Source of the DNA: Betaproteobacteria bacterium | GTDB taxonomy: Bacteria; Pseudomonadota; Gammaproteobacteria; Burkholderiales; Casimicrobiaceae | Reading direction: 5' to 3' | Assembly (NCBI GenBank): GCA_005881895.1 | Contig: VBCG01000058.1 | Location: forward strand, 1 to 40,557 | Length of the DNA stretch: 40,557 bases | Part shown: one piece after another, positions 7,898 through 15,895 of the stretch | How positions within the stretch are numbered: the first letter of the stretch is position 1 | Layout: every line of letters starts with the position of its first letter | Made by a program: the position numbers and the translations under genes | The notes under the pieces: generated by a model | What the model was told of the DNA's origin: nothing | Database searches by the model: none | What the model saw: the letters and a program-made list of their open reading frames with translations, nothing else

Positions 7898-9147
7898 AGC
7901 GCGCGACCTTTCGTCGTCGCAAGCCGCTCGGCATCGGGCGGCGTTTCCTCGGTGAAATAACCGGCAGCTTTCTTCGCGTCCATCTCGACGCGCGCATCCG
8001 CGGGTATCAGCGATTCCGGAATCCGGATCCGATCGACAACCTCGATCCCCGCACCGACGATCGCATCGTATTTGAGGTTGCTCATCGATACGAGCCGATG
8101 GATTCTGCGAATGCCCAACCAGTGCAGAACGTCGGGCATCAGCTCCTGGAACCGCATGTCCTGCACGCCGGCGACGCATTCGGTGCGCAGGAAATAGTTG
8201 CTCGCACTGTCACCCCCCTCCTGCCGTTTGCGCGCGTTGTAGACCAGAAACTTGGTCACTTCACCTAACGCCCGCCCTTCTTTACGGCTATAGACAACGA
8301 CGCCGACGCCGCCTTGTTGCGCACCGCGGATGCATTCCTCGATTGCGTGCGTGAGATACGGGCGGCACGTGCAGATGTCGGAGCCGAACACATCCGACCC
8401 GTTACATTCGTCGTGCACACGTGCCGTCAACGTGACGTTCGGGTTCGCGAGATCGCGCGGCTGACCGAAGATGTAGACGGTTTGCCCACCGATCGGCGGC
8501 AGAAATATGCCGAGATCGCTGCGCGTGACGAGCTCCGGATACATGCCGCCGGTCTCTTCGAACAGCGCGCGCCGCAGATCAGCGTCGCTGCACCGAAAAC
8601 GCTTCGCGACACCTTCCAGCCACCACACCGGCTCGATCGCCGCCTTCGTTACAACCGCGGATCCGTTGGCGAGCAGAATTTTGCCATCGGCCTGCAATCG
8701 CCCCGCGGCCATCGCGTGCCGCACTTCCGGCATGTCGATGTGCGCCTTCGTGACGGCGATCGTCGGACGAACGTCGTACCCTTGCGCGATCTCATCCTTG
8801 AATGCTTCGGCGACCACGGCGCCGAATGGATCCATCGATACGATCGTCAACGGATCGCCCCATTGCGGATACGGACCGATCGGATCGGTCGGCATCGTGT
8901 TCGTCAGATCCGGCTTGTGGCCGCGCATCAATGCGCCCGCAGCGACGGCAAGCGCGCGATAAACGCCGTAGCTGCCGCTGTGCGTCCCAATGACGTTGCG
9001 CTGGCTGCGGTTTGCCGTGCTGCCGACAATCGGTCCGCGCACGTGCGGGTCGAGTTGGCCCCAGTGAACGGGCAACGCGCCGTAGGCCCCTTCGACCGGA
9101 TGAGACGTCAGCCGGATGTGCGATGGAGCCGAATGTTCGGTTGCCAT
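7894..9147 (-). CDS. URC1-like GTP cyclohydrolase II homologue, uracil catabolism
   Basis: This 417-residue protein has a family-specific N-terminal half of about 230 residues followed by a GTP cyclohydrolase II-like domain. The zinc ligands follow the RibA spacing C-x10-C-x-C (C248, C259, C261, in HDECNG and DICTCRP), and the YSRKEGRALG segment corresponds to the YxRQEGRG region of RibA. It is longer than riboflavin RibA and not next to rib genes. Together with DUF1688 and upp this matches URC1, which acts on a uracil-derived nucleotide rather than GTP according to the URC model. A TATAGT -10-like box at 9155-9160 lies only 7 bases upstream of the ATG and no ribosome binding site is seen, so the message may be leaderless. 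Confidence 0.86.
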   Translation of the reverse strand: MATEHSAPSHIRLTSHPVEGAYGALPVHWGQLDPHVRGPIVGSTANRSQRNVIGTHSGSYGVYRALAVAAGALMRGHKPDLTNTMPTDPIGPYPQWGDPLTIVSMDPFGAVVAEAFKDEIAQGYDVRPTIAVTKAHIDMPEVRHAMAAGRLQADGKILLANGSAVVTKAAIEPVWWLEGVAKRFRCSDADLRRALFEETGGMYPELVTRSDLGIFLPPIGGQTVYIFGQPRDLANPNVTLTARVHDECNGSDVFGSDICTCRPYLTHAIEECIRGAQQGGVGVVVYSRKEGRALGEVTKFLVYNARKRQEGGDSASNYFLRTECVAGVQDMRFQELMPDVLHWLGIRRIHRLVSMSNLKYDAIVGAGIEVVDRIRIPESLIPADARVEMDAKKAAGYFTEETPPDAERLATTKGRAL

Positions 9148-9154
9148 GATTCAG

Positions 9155-9160
9155 ACTATA
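9155..9160 (-). promoter_or_regulatory. Candidate -10 box for the URC1-URC4-upp-codA operon
   Basis: On the minus strand TATAGT (five of six matches to TATAAT) ends 7 bases before the URC1 ATG. Transcription from it would begin at or next to the A of the start codon. No convincing -35 hexamer is visible at 17 bases. This is inferred from spacing only. Confidence 0.4.
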
Positions 9161-9217
9161 CAACTACGGCAATGGTCGCCCGGTGCGACTGGAATGTGAG
9201 CGCTCCGAAGCGTGCGG

Positions 9218-9727
9218 CTATTCGCGGCGCTTGGGTCTTCCGCGCGGACGATGCCTAGGTATGGCCGTCTCGGCGACGTTATACGGCGGCCCCGACTCAC
9301 CGGCCTTCAACGCGAACGGGTTCGACACCACGACCGTGTCGAACTCCATTCCGTTCTGGAAATCTTCCGACAGCAGAGTGCTGCAGTCCTGCAGCTGCGC
9401 CGCAGCGACGACGAGACTGTCCCACCAGCTCAAGCGGAATCGACGCTCGATATCGCGACCATGCTCGAGCAGTTGTTCATCGAGCGGTTGCGGGCGCCAA
9501 CTCATAAGCAAGCGAACATCGTCCCAGGCTTCGTCCGCAGACAGTCCCGGCCGGAGCTTGCGCGTTACGGTGACGTAGTACTCCGACAGGACCTGAATGC
9601 CGATCCGCCCTGTACGCGCACGCCAAAGCATGGCGAGCCAATCCGCCGCCCGGGCTTGCTTGGCGCGGTCCCGCGTGTCGCGCGCGTAAACGAGGACGTT
9701 GCTATCGACGAAGGTGCGCCCGGTCAT
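9218..9727 (-). CDS. vapC: PIN-domain toxin, VapC-like ribonuclease
   Basis: This is a predicted ribonuclease toxin of 169 residues. The PIN fold acidic residues are in place: D8 in VDSNVLVYA, E49 in QVLSEYY, D103 in WWDSLVVAAA and E121/D122 in LLSEDFQ. The C-terminus carries an extra basic tail (RHRPRGRPKRRE). The ATG at 9727 lies inside the end of the antitoxin gene, with a 26-base overlap, the usual arrangement for antitoxin-toxin pairs. The RNA target cannot be told from sequence. Confidence 0.85.
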   Translation of the reverse strand: MTGRTFVDSNVLVYARDTRDRAKQARAADWLAMLWRARTGRIGIQVLSEYYVTVTRKLRPGLSADEAWDDVRLLMSWRPQPLDEQLLEHGRDIERRFRLSWWDSLVVAAAQLQDCSTLLSEDFQNGMEFDTVVVSNPFALKAGESGPPYNVAETAIPRHRPRGRPKRRE

Positions 9728-9947
9728 GCAATTCGTCGCGACTCGGATAGCGGGCGCCGGCTTGCCTCAATTTCTTCGGCGGTTTGGCGAGAAACCGCCG
9801 CATGGCAGCGTCGTATTCACGCGCCTGATGCATGCGCTGACGTAGGAACTCGCCCAGCATACGGGACACGCTCATCCCTCGTTCGGCGGCATGGACACGC
9901 GCCCAGGCGGCCGTCTCCTCATCGAGCGTGACGGTGACGTTTTTCAC
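9702..9947 (-). CDS. vapB: Ribbon-helix-helix antitoxin, VapB-like
   Basis: This 81-residue protein starts with a ribbon-helix-helix motif (KNVTVTLDEETAAWARVHAA, then ERGMSVSRMLGEFLRQ) and ends with a charged tail expected to bind and block the toxin. The start is the GTG at 9947, the first codon that gives the canonical short beta-strand N-terminus; longer upstream reading in this frame is non-coding in character and crosses the operator. The gene precedes and overlaps the PIN toxin. It probably represses its own promoter through the palindrome at 9966-10004. Confidence 0.78.
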   Translation of the reverse strand: MKNVTVTLDEETAAWARVHAAERGMSVSRMLGEFLRQRMHQAREYDAAMRRFLAKPPKKLRQAGARYPSRDELHDRAHLRR

Positions 9948-9965
9948 TGGAACGGTTGTTGTGCA

Positions 9966-10004
9966 AATTACACGATAACAGTGTAACACGGAAATCGTGT
10001 AATT
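9966..10004. promoter_or_regulatory. Palindromic operator of the toxin-antitoxin pair
   Basis: A perfect 11-base inverted repeat is seen: AATTACACGAT at 9966-9976 and ATCGTGTAATT at 9994-10004, with a 17-base spacer. The spacer holds another half-site copy, GTGTAACAC (9981-9989), itself palindromic. The array is AT-rich against a GC-rich background and lies 19 bases upstream of the antitoxin GTG. This is the expected layout for autoregulation by a ribbon-helix-helix antitoxin. Confidence 0.65.
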
Positions 10005-10129
10005 GTTTTTTTTGGTGGTGCGCGAGGCGCCCGCGAGCTTGACGTTGAGGACTTCGCCGAGCGGCGACACACATGGTCGGGCGGGAAAGACCCGAAGCGG
10101 GAATCCTTCCGCCCCCGGGAAACAGGGAA

Positions 10130-10912
10130 TCACATCGGGACTTGCAGCAGGACATCGGCAATTGGGCCGGGAGGAACGAAAACAGGGGGCTCGAACGGCG
10201 CCTCGTGCGTCGCCAGCAAACCGAGGATCGATACAGCGGCGAGGGTGAAGATTAACAGCGCGGCCAACTGCGGTCGCAGCTTTTCCAGGTGCACAGCAGC
10301 GAGTGCGATTTGGGTAATGAGCGCGAGCAGCATGACAGCCGCCCACTTCGTCACCATGGTCCGATCGTTGCTCAGCACCACGCGGTCTTCGTGAGCCGCG
10401 CGAATTCTCAGCACCATGTCGAGCATCGTCCTTTGGATGACAGCGTCCTTCGAGGTGGCGGGCTGCGCCACCTCTCGTAAAAGCGCATTGAGCGCCGCGT
10501 CTGCTTTTGCGGACCTTTCCTGGACTGCGAGTCGAGGCCATTCATCGTCGACCACGGCGCGGACATAGCCGCGAATCGCGGTGCGCAGGCCTCTATCGTC
10601 GGACCCGCTTGCGCTACCGAGACTGTAAAGCGCCAGCAGCGTGTCGCTCTCAGTCAAGACCACGCGCGAGGCCTGCTTGTTGCGTTCCCAGATATCGTTC
10701 GACAAGAATCCGACCATCAAGCCGAAGATGGTAGCGGTCGAAACGAAGAACGGAGCAACCAGTCCCTTGAAGGTTTGGATGCGCTCGCTCAACCGAGAGC
10801 GGAACGACAGCCACACCAGGAGGGCCGCGGCCGCGAGGTAAAAACCAAAAAGACTCGCGAAAATCGCGACGACAGGCAGTCCGAGCCAGGCTGTCAACCA
10901 TTCCTGCATCAT
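10130..10912 (-). CDS. DUF4239 family membrane protein (bestrophin-like)
   Basis: This is an inner-membrane protein of 260 residues. Hydrophobic segments are seen at about 12-35, 50-70, 190-207 and 215-232, separated by a central soluble stretch of about 120 residues. This is the layout of the DUF4239 or bestrophin-like family, two membrane hairpins around a cytoplasmic domain. The conserved-looking block GFLSNDIWERNKQASRVV follows the second segment. Function is unknown; homologues are sometimes called anion-channel-like only because of the fold. It appears to stand alone, with the toxin-antitoxin pair downstream on the same strand. Confidence 0.7.
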   Translation of the reverse strand: MMQEWLTAWLGLPVVAIFASLFGFYLAAAALLVWLSFRSRLSERIQTFKGLVAPFFVSTATIFGLMVGFLSNDIWERNKQASRVVLTESDTLLALYSLGSASGSDDRGLRTAIRGYVRAVVDDEWPRLAVQERSAKADAALNALLREVAQPATSKDAVIQRTMLDMVLRIRAAHEDRVVLSNDRTMVTKWAAVMLLALITQIALAAVHLEKLRPQLAALLIFTLAAVSILGLLATHEAPFEPPVFVPPGPIADVLLQVPM

Positions 10913-11548
10913 CGCTCCGCTGAGCTTTTGGCGCTCATCAGCATAATCGCGGCGGTCATTTTTCGCTAATACTGATGGGATTTGCCGCTCGCGCCTGCCT
11001 CCCGATTTTCGTGGTGGTATCCGTGAATCATTCCTACTTTGTTGAAGAAAGCGACATTCATTCTGATACGGCTAGGACGGGCGCTTTCGGACCCGAAGCG
11101 GACTATCTCGCAGCTCCAGACAGCGATTGGCCGATCGTGGCGTGAGCGAAACTTAGTAGCGGATCCCCTATTCTGGTCCAGACGCATCCCGCGAATATTC
11201 CATTCGCATTCAAGTCGTCTAGGTGTTTGCCTCACGATGCGCGCGCTGCAGCGTTGGTTCGGCGCTCGCTGGCAGGATGTCCGGCGTGGGGGGACATTGC
11301 CACCCTGCCGGGCGCGATCGAGTACGTCCTCTTCAATGACCATCCAGGCGACGAAGAGCGCGTCGCCGCCGCGATGCAATGGAGAGCCGCGAGCCAAGAG
11401 GCAAGAATCACAATGAACTCCGCTCTTGGCCGAACTGAGTCCGTCGATCTTCGCAACCATAACCGCGACGGCGCCAAAGGCACCCGCTGCTGGACGGAGG
11501 CGGCGGCCCGCCATTGGCCATCGGGCTCGGCGCGGCGGCTGCGCTCCA
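10913..11548. other. Stretch without a recognisable gene
   Basis: I recognise no conserved gene here. Reading frames exist on both strands, but none resembles a family I know and none has a good ribosome binding site. A plus-strand frame around 11230-11440 reads acceptably as protein (for example AIEYVLFNDHPGDEERVAAA) and has GC-rich third positions, so it could be a decayed gene fragment. A 56-codon frame at 10975-11145 is listed separately. The region may be spacer or the remnant of a lost gene. Confidence 0.4.
10975..11145 (+). CDS. Possible small protein, 56 residues, unknown
   Basis: A plus-strand ATG at 10975 opens 56 codons ending at TGA 11143-11145. The N-terminus is hydrophobic (ACLPIFVVVSV) and the rest acidic, ending in PEADYLAAPDSDWPIVA. 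The amino-acid composition looks protein-like, unlike most chance frames here, but there is no Shine-Dalgarno and no family match I can recall. It could be a real small exported peptide, the tail of a broken gene, or chance. Confidence 0.2.
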   Translation: MGFAARACLPIFVVVSVNHSYFVEESDIHSDTARTGAFGPEADYLAAPDSDWPIVA

Positions 11549-12472
11549 TCAATTCAAGATTCGTGCGATTTCCTCCGTTGCGATTTGTGCGTCCGGAACA
11601 ATGCCGCGCATCTGCAGAAAACCGTGCACCATGCCGTCGGCGCAGGTATAGCGGATCGCAACCCCCGCCGTTTTTAGCCGGTCGGCATACGCTTCCGCTT
11701 TGTCGCGCAGCGTGTCGTATTCGGCGGCGATGATGAGCGCCGGCGGCAGGCCGGAAAGATTCTCGGCGTAGATTGGCGAGACGCGCGGATCCCTCGGGTC
11801 GCACTGGTCGCTGCGATACGTCCGGTAATACCACGCCAAGTCCTCGCGCGGCACGAGGCATTCGGCGGCCGGCATGGCGATGGACGGAAACGACAGCGTG
11901 AAGTTGACTACCGGCTGAAGCAATACCTGATAGCGGATCGCGACGTGTGGGTCCGACCGCAAGCATAGACAGGTGACCGCGGCCAGATTCCCTCCTGCAC
12001 TTTCGCCACACACGACGATGGGACCCGACGCGCCCCCGAGGTCGGCGGCGTGCGTCCCCGCCCAGATTGTTGCGGCCACGGCATCATCGAGCGTCGCAGG
12101 AAAACGGTGTTCGGGCGCCAAACGGTAATCGACGGAGAGCACCATGTGCTGCGTGAGTCGGGCAAGGTTGCGACAGAATGCATCGCTCTCTTCGACTCCG
12201 CCCTTCACGTAACCACCACCATGGAAATACAGCATGAGCGGACATGGTTCCGGGCCGTTTGGCGTGTAGACGCGCGTCGGGATGGGCGTGTCCAGGCCGG
12301 GAATTGTCACGTCCTCGATGCGGCGTATTGAGACCACCTCACCCGTGATGGCGGGCGTCCAGAGATTGCGGAAAGCCTGACGAACCTCGGTGATCGGCAG
12401 CACCCACTGCGGCTCGTGCGTATTCGCTAGCTTGGTTTCAATCAGTTGCTTCAATGCCGCGTTGAGAGCCAT
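11549..12472 (-). CDS. Alpha/beta hydrolase, HSL/arylacetamide deacetylase-like esterase
   Basis: This is a 307-residue serine hydrolase of the hormone-sensitive-lipase family. The oxyanion motif HGGG is at 84-87, the nucleophile motif GESAGG places the catalytic Ser at 158, the acid is D253 in AAEYDTLRD, and the catalytic His is H283 in DGMVHGF. All are intact. It probably cleaves a carboxylic ester or lactone. It is the last gene of a same-strand run that starts with an ABC importer and includes CoA-pathway enzymes, separated by 76 bases from the enoyl-CoA hydratase gene, so it likely acts in the same catabolic route. Confidence 0.9.
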   Translation of the reverse strand: MALNAALKQLIETKLANTHEPQWVLPITEVRQAFRNLWTPAITGEVVSIRRIEDVTIPGLDTPIPTRVYTPNGPEPCPLMLYFHGGGYVKGGVEESDAFCRNLARLTQHMVLSVDYRLAPEHRFPATLDDAVAATIWAGTHAADLGGASGPIVVCGESAGGNLAAVTCLCLRSDPHVAIRYQVLLQPVVNFTLSFPSIAMPAAECLVPREDLAWYYRTYRSDQCDPRDPRVSPIYAENLSGLPPALIIAAEYDTLRDKAEAYADRLKTAGVAIRYTCADGMVHGFLQMRGIVPDAQIATEEIARILN

Positions 12473-12548
12473 CGTGTTTTGCCGGCCAGAATGTGCTCGC
12501 CTGGTTTGGAGGGATTCTTCGTCCCATTTGGGTTGTGGGTCAAGAACG

Positions 12549-13328
12549 CTAGCGCCCTTTCCACACTGGCGCGCGCTTTTCGCGAAACGCCGTCACGCCT
12601 TCCTGACTATCTTCGGACGCTAACGCGGCGATGAGCGCCGGTAATCGCTGCGCCTGCGCTTCGCGTGCGGTTAGATGGGCGGTCCGCCGCGCGACGGACT
12701 TGATGGCACGAACGGACAGCGGCGCACAGGCGAGGATATCCGCCAGCCAGCGATCGACCGCTGAGTCCAGGTCGGCACGCGCGACGACTTCGTTGATGAT
12801 GCCGAGTGCGAGCGCTTCGCGCGCGGGAACACGACGGCCGGTTAGCAGAATGCCCATCGCCGGTCGGAACGCGATCTGTCGTTGCAACAGCGTCAGGCCG
12901 CCGTCGAGCGGCATCCGGCCGACGCGCGGTTCCGGCAGGCCAAAGCTTGCCTCATCACACGCGATGACGATGTCACAGCCCAACACCATCTCGAAGCCGC
13001 CGCCGAGCGCAACGCCATTGATGCGCGCGATAACCGGGACCTCCAGCGATTCGCGCAGCGCGATGCCGCCGAATCCGCCGGGTCGCGGCGTCGCCCAATA
13101 TTCCAATCCGGTCTGGTTGCCGGAGTTTTTCATGTCGGCCCCGGCACAGAACGCGCGCTCGCCCGCGCCGGTCAACACGACCGCGCGTACCGCATCGTTG
13201 CCCTCGATCGCGGTCCAGACGCGTTCGAGCTCTTGCTCGGTCGCGAGATCGACGGCATTCATCGCCCCCGGGCGATCCAGCGTCACGCGGGCGACGTGAT
13301 CGCGGATTTCGAAACGAACGCTGCTCAT
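12549..13328 (-). CDS. Enoyl-CoA hydratase/isomerase family protein
   Basis: This is a crotonase-fold protein of 259 residues, the usual length. The oxyanion-hole segments AFCAGADM and INGVALGGGFEMVLGCD are present, and both catalytic glutamates of true hydratases appear retained (E113 in GGGFE and E133 in GLPEPRVG). It would hydrate a 2-enoyl-CoA or cleave a related CoA ester in the pathway encoded by this operon. Its start overlaps the end of the CoA transferase gene by 4 bases (ATGA), which indicates coupled translation. Confidence 0.9.
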   Translation of the reverse strand: MSSVRFEIRDHVARVTLDRPGAMNAVDLATEQELERVWTAIEGNDAVRAVVLTGAGERAFCAGADMKNSGNQTGLEYWATPRPGGFGGIALRESLEVPVIARINGVALGGGFEMVLGCDIVIACDEASFGLPEPRVGRMPLDGGLTLLQRQIAFRPAMGILLTGRRVPAREALALGIINEVVARADLDSAVDRWLADILACAPLSVRAIKSVARRTAHLTAREAQAQRLPALIAALASEDSQEGVTAFREKRAPVWKGR

Positions 13329-14497
13329 CGGTTGGAATGTACGACCGTCGAGTCTCGTGCCTCTGCGAGCACTTCCTCGGTATGCTCGCCGAGTCGCGGT
13401 GGCGGAATACGCATGCCCACAGGAGCCCGACTCATGCGGATAGGGCTACCGACGAGCTGCATCCTCAGATCGCCGTCGCAACCCTCGATCACCATCTCGT
13501 TGTGAAGCGTTTGCGGGTCCACCAGCGCTTCGCGCAAATTGCGCACAGGCGCGCACAAAAGATCCTGTGCTTCAAGACGTTCGAGCCAATAGGCGGTCGT
13601 CTGCGTTTTGTACCGCTCGCGAAACATTGCATGCAGTTCTGACTTGTGCCGGAATTGCGACTGCAGCGTGGCGAACCGCGGATCGGGCGACAGATCGGGA
13701 ATATCGAGCGCAGCGCAGATGTCGCGCAGCGGATTCGGCTTGAACGCACCTACGACGACGACGGCCCCATCGCTCGTCTCGAACACGCCGGTCAGCGGCA
13801 TTGCCGCCCAATTGATATCCGAATCCGCGTTCATGATCATCGCCGCTTCCTGCATCTGCGCGGCGAGCATCGAGTTGTACAACGCGACGCTGACTTTTTG
13901 TCCTTCGCCCGTGCGATTGCGTTGCAGCAGCGCGAGCAGGATGCCTTGAACGAGATGCATCCCGGCAGAATAGTCGGCGAACGTCGTCGCATAGATCGAC
14001 AGCGGGTGCGAGTCATCGGCCCTACGCGCCATGACGCCGCTCATCGCCTGCGCCAATACGTCCTGCCCGCCCTTGTGCGAATACGGTCCGGTTTCGCCGA
14101 ATCCGGTCCCGACTGCGTAGATGATGCGCGGGTTCAGGCGGCGGCAATCGTCGTAGCCGAGACCCATTCGGTCCATCACGCCCGCACGGAAATTGTTGAC
14201 GACGACGTCGGCACCGGTAATCAGCACGCGCACCGCCGCCATGTGGTCCGGATTCTTGAGATCGAGCGCCGCGCTGCGCTTGTTGCGGTTCAGGCTGCAG
14301 AAGACGGGATTGTCGTGACCCGCGACGGGCTCGAACGTGCTGCGCGAAAGATCGCCCGCGCCTTTGCGCTCGATCTTGATCACGTCGGCGCCGTAGTCGG
14401 CCAGCATTTGCGTGCAGACGGGACCCAACATCACCTGTGTGAAGTCGATGACGCGGACACCGGACAATGGCAGATCGTTGGGTTGGGTTGCACTCAT
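13325..14497 (-). CDS. CaiB/BaiF family CoA transferase (class III)
   Basis: This 390-residue protein belongs to the family III CoA transferases, which move CoA between carboxylic acids. The N-terminal block LSGVRVIDFTQVMLGP, the RNKRSAALDLK block and the active-site region GGQDVLAQAMSG with the nucleophile-type Asp at 146 are all typical. It probably activates the imported acid to its CoA thioester. Four-base ATGA-type overlaps join it to the FAD oxidoreductase upstream and the enoyl-CoA hydratase downstream, so the three are expressed as a block. Donor and acceptor are unknown. Confidence 0.93.
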   Translation of the reverse strand: MSATQPNDLPLSGVRVIDFTQVMLGPVCTQMLADYGADVIKIERKGAGDLSRSTFEPVAGHDNPVFCSLNRNKRSAALDLKNPDHMAAVRVLITGADVVVNNFRAGVMDRMGLGYDDCRRLNPRIIYAVGTGFGETGPYSHKGGQDVLAQAMSGVMARRADDSHPLSIYATTFADYSAGMHLVQGILLALLQRNRTGEGQKVSVALYNSMLAAQMQEAAMIMNADSDINWAAMPLTGVFETSDGAVVVVGAFKPNPLRDICAALDIPDLSPDPRFATLQSQFRHKSELHAMFRERYKTQTTAYWLERLEAQDLLCAPVRNLREALVDPQTLHNEMVIEGCDGDLRMQLVGSPIRMSRAPVGMRIPPPRLGEHTEEVLAEARDSTVVHSNR

Positions 14498-15882
14498 GTG
14501 ATCAGCTCCAACGGACTGTCGCTGCGCGCGATCGATGGCACGTCAGCATTTGGACCCGAACGGTCGCCAGGATCGGCGCCCTGGGCACGAAGCTTTTGCT
14601 GCAGCTGCTTGACGTCGACGTCGCGCGCGCGCACGCCGCTTTGGAGCGCCATCGCAGCGGCAACGCCGGCAGCTTCACCCATCGCCATGCACGGCGGAAT
14701 TTCGCGCGAGATTTTCTGCGCGGTCGGTGTCGCGGAGTAGTGGCGCCCCGCGACGAGGAGATTGTCGACGTTACGAGGCAGCATTGCGCGATAAGGCGTC
14801 GTGTAGTCGCGGCCGCGCGCGACCGTATCGGGAAACCGCGTCCGCTGCGCCAGGTCTTCCTTGTTGACGACGTACTCGCCGTCCAGAAGGCGCGTCTGCC
14901 GGACGCCGGTCTGCGGCGCGACATCGACCAGGTAGCAGCGCTCGAATCCGGGCATGTAGCCGCGGATGTAATCGACCAGCGCGGCGATATGTTTGCGCCC
15001 CTGCATCTCCGCCTTAGTCAGATCCTCGACCTTGAGCCCATCGAGACCCGCCATGTGCGGACAATTGCACCACACGATTCCCGGCAGCGGCGTCTTGAGC
15101 CACCAGTGCGCCCACGACCCACCGATCCGTTTTTTCGCTTCCTTGTCCAGCGCTGCAAAAGCTTCGGGTTGCTCATACTCGAAACGTTCCGCGGCATCGG
15201 TGTCGACACCGCCCAAACGGAACACCGTCGTCATGATGTAGTGGCCCTTGATGTGCGGGGCGCCCGCCGACGCGGCGACGTCGAGGTCGCCCGTCGCGTC
15301 GATCACGATGTCGCCGAGGATCGCTTCGCGTCCGGCTTTCGTCTCGCACACCACGCCCTTGACTGCTCCACCTTCGACCAACGCTCGCGAGAACCACGAA
15401 TGCAAGCGCAACTCAACGCCCATCTCTTCGATCCATTCGAGCGCGACGCGCTTCCAGCCGTCGGGATCGAACGACGACGCGAAGCAGATCGGGTACGGCG
15501 TCTTGTGGCTGTGAAAATCGACCGTGCCCCAGCGCCCCCAGCGGCGATAGTTGTCCGGCAGCTCGCCCCATTCGTGTTCGCGCGGGAACGTGGCGAGCTT
15601 TAGCTTCGCTAACCGCTCGATCATCGTCATGCAGATGCCACGCACCGAGATCTCGCGGTGATGGCTGTCCCACATGTCGTCGAGCACCAGCACCATGCCG
15701 CCAGACGCGAGGCCGCCCAAATGGCTGTAGCGCTCGAGCAACGCGACTTTTGCGCCGTTGCGGGCCGCAGCGATGGCGGCTGCCATGCCGGCCGGCCCGC
15801 CGCCCACAACGACGACGTCCGCCTGCGCGGCAATGCGCGCCTCGCCCGCCGGTTCAACAATCGTGGCCTCGCTCTCCTTCAT
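14494..15882 (-). CDS. FAD-dependent oxidoreductase (FAD_oxidored family)
   Basis: This is a flavoprotein of about 462 residues. The dinucleotide-binding motif VVVGGGPAGMAAAIAA is near the N-terminus, followed by ALLERYSHLGGLASGGMV, and a second FAD contact block is near the C-terminus (NVDNLLVAGRHYSATPTAQ, then CMAMGEAAGVAAAMAL). This matches the large family of uncharacterised FAD-dependent dehydrogenases often found in catabolic operons. I prefer the ATG at 15882 because GAGAGG lies 9 bases before it; an ATG at 15906 in the same frame would overlap the permease gene and lacks a ribosome binding site. It presumably oxidises the imported substrate or its CoA ester. Confidence 0.85.
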   Translation of the reverse strand: MKESEATIVEPAGEARIAAQADVVVVGGGPAGMAAAIAAARNGAKVALLERYSHLGGLASGGMVLVLDDMWDSHHREISVRGICMTMIERLAKLKLATFPREHEWGELPDNYRRWGRWGTVDFHSHKTPYPICFASSFDPDGWKRVALEWIEEMGVELRLHSWFSRALVEGGAVKGVVCETKAGREAILGDIVIDATGDLDVAASAGAPHIKGHYIMTTVFRLGGVDTDAAERFEYEQPEAFAALDKEAKKRIGGSWAHWWLKTPLPGIVWCNCPHMAGLDGLKVEDLTKAEMQGRKHIAALVDYIRGYMPGFERCYLVDVAPQTGVRQTRLLDGEYVVNKEDLAQRTRFPDTVARGRDYTTPYRAMLPRNVDNLLVAGRHYSATPTAQKISREIPPCMAMGEAAGVAAAMALQSGVRARDVDVKQLQQKLRAQGADPGDRSGPNADVPSIARSDSPLELIT

Positions 15883-15895
15883 CGAAATTGGCCTC

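Noticed and set aside
11232-12011. Long minus-strand frame antisense or shifted to the alpha/beta hydrolase region
   Set aside because: It overlaps the well-supported hydrolase in another frame and its protein has no family character.
14467-15603. Long plus-strand frame opposite the FAD oxidoreductase
   Set aside because: It is the mirror of a clear flavoprotein gene; high GC produces such long shadows.
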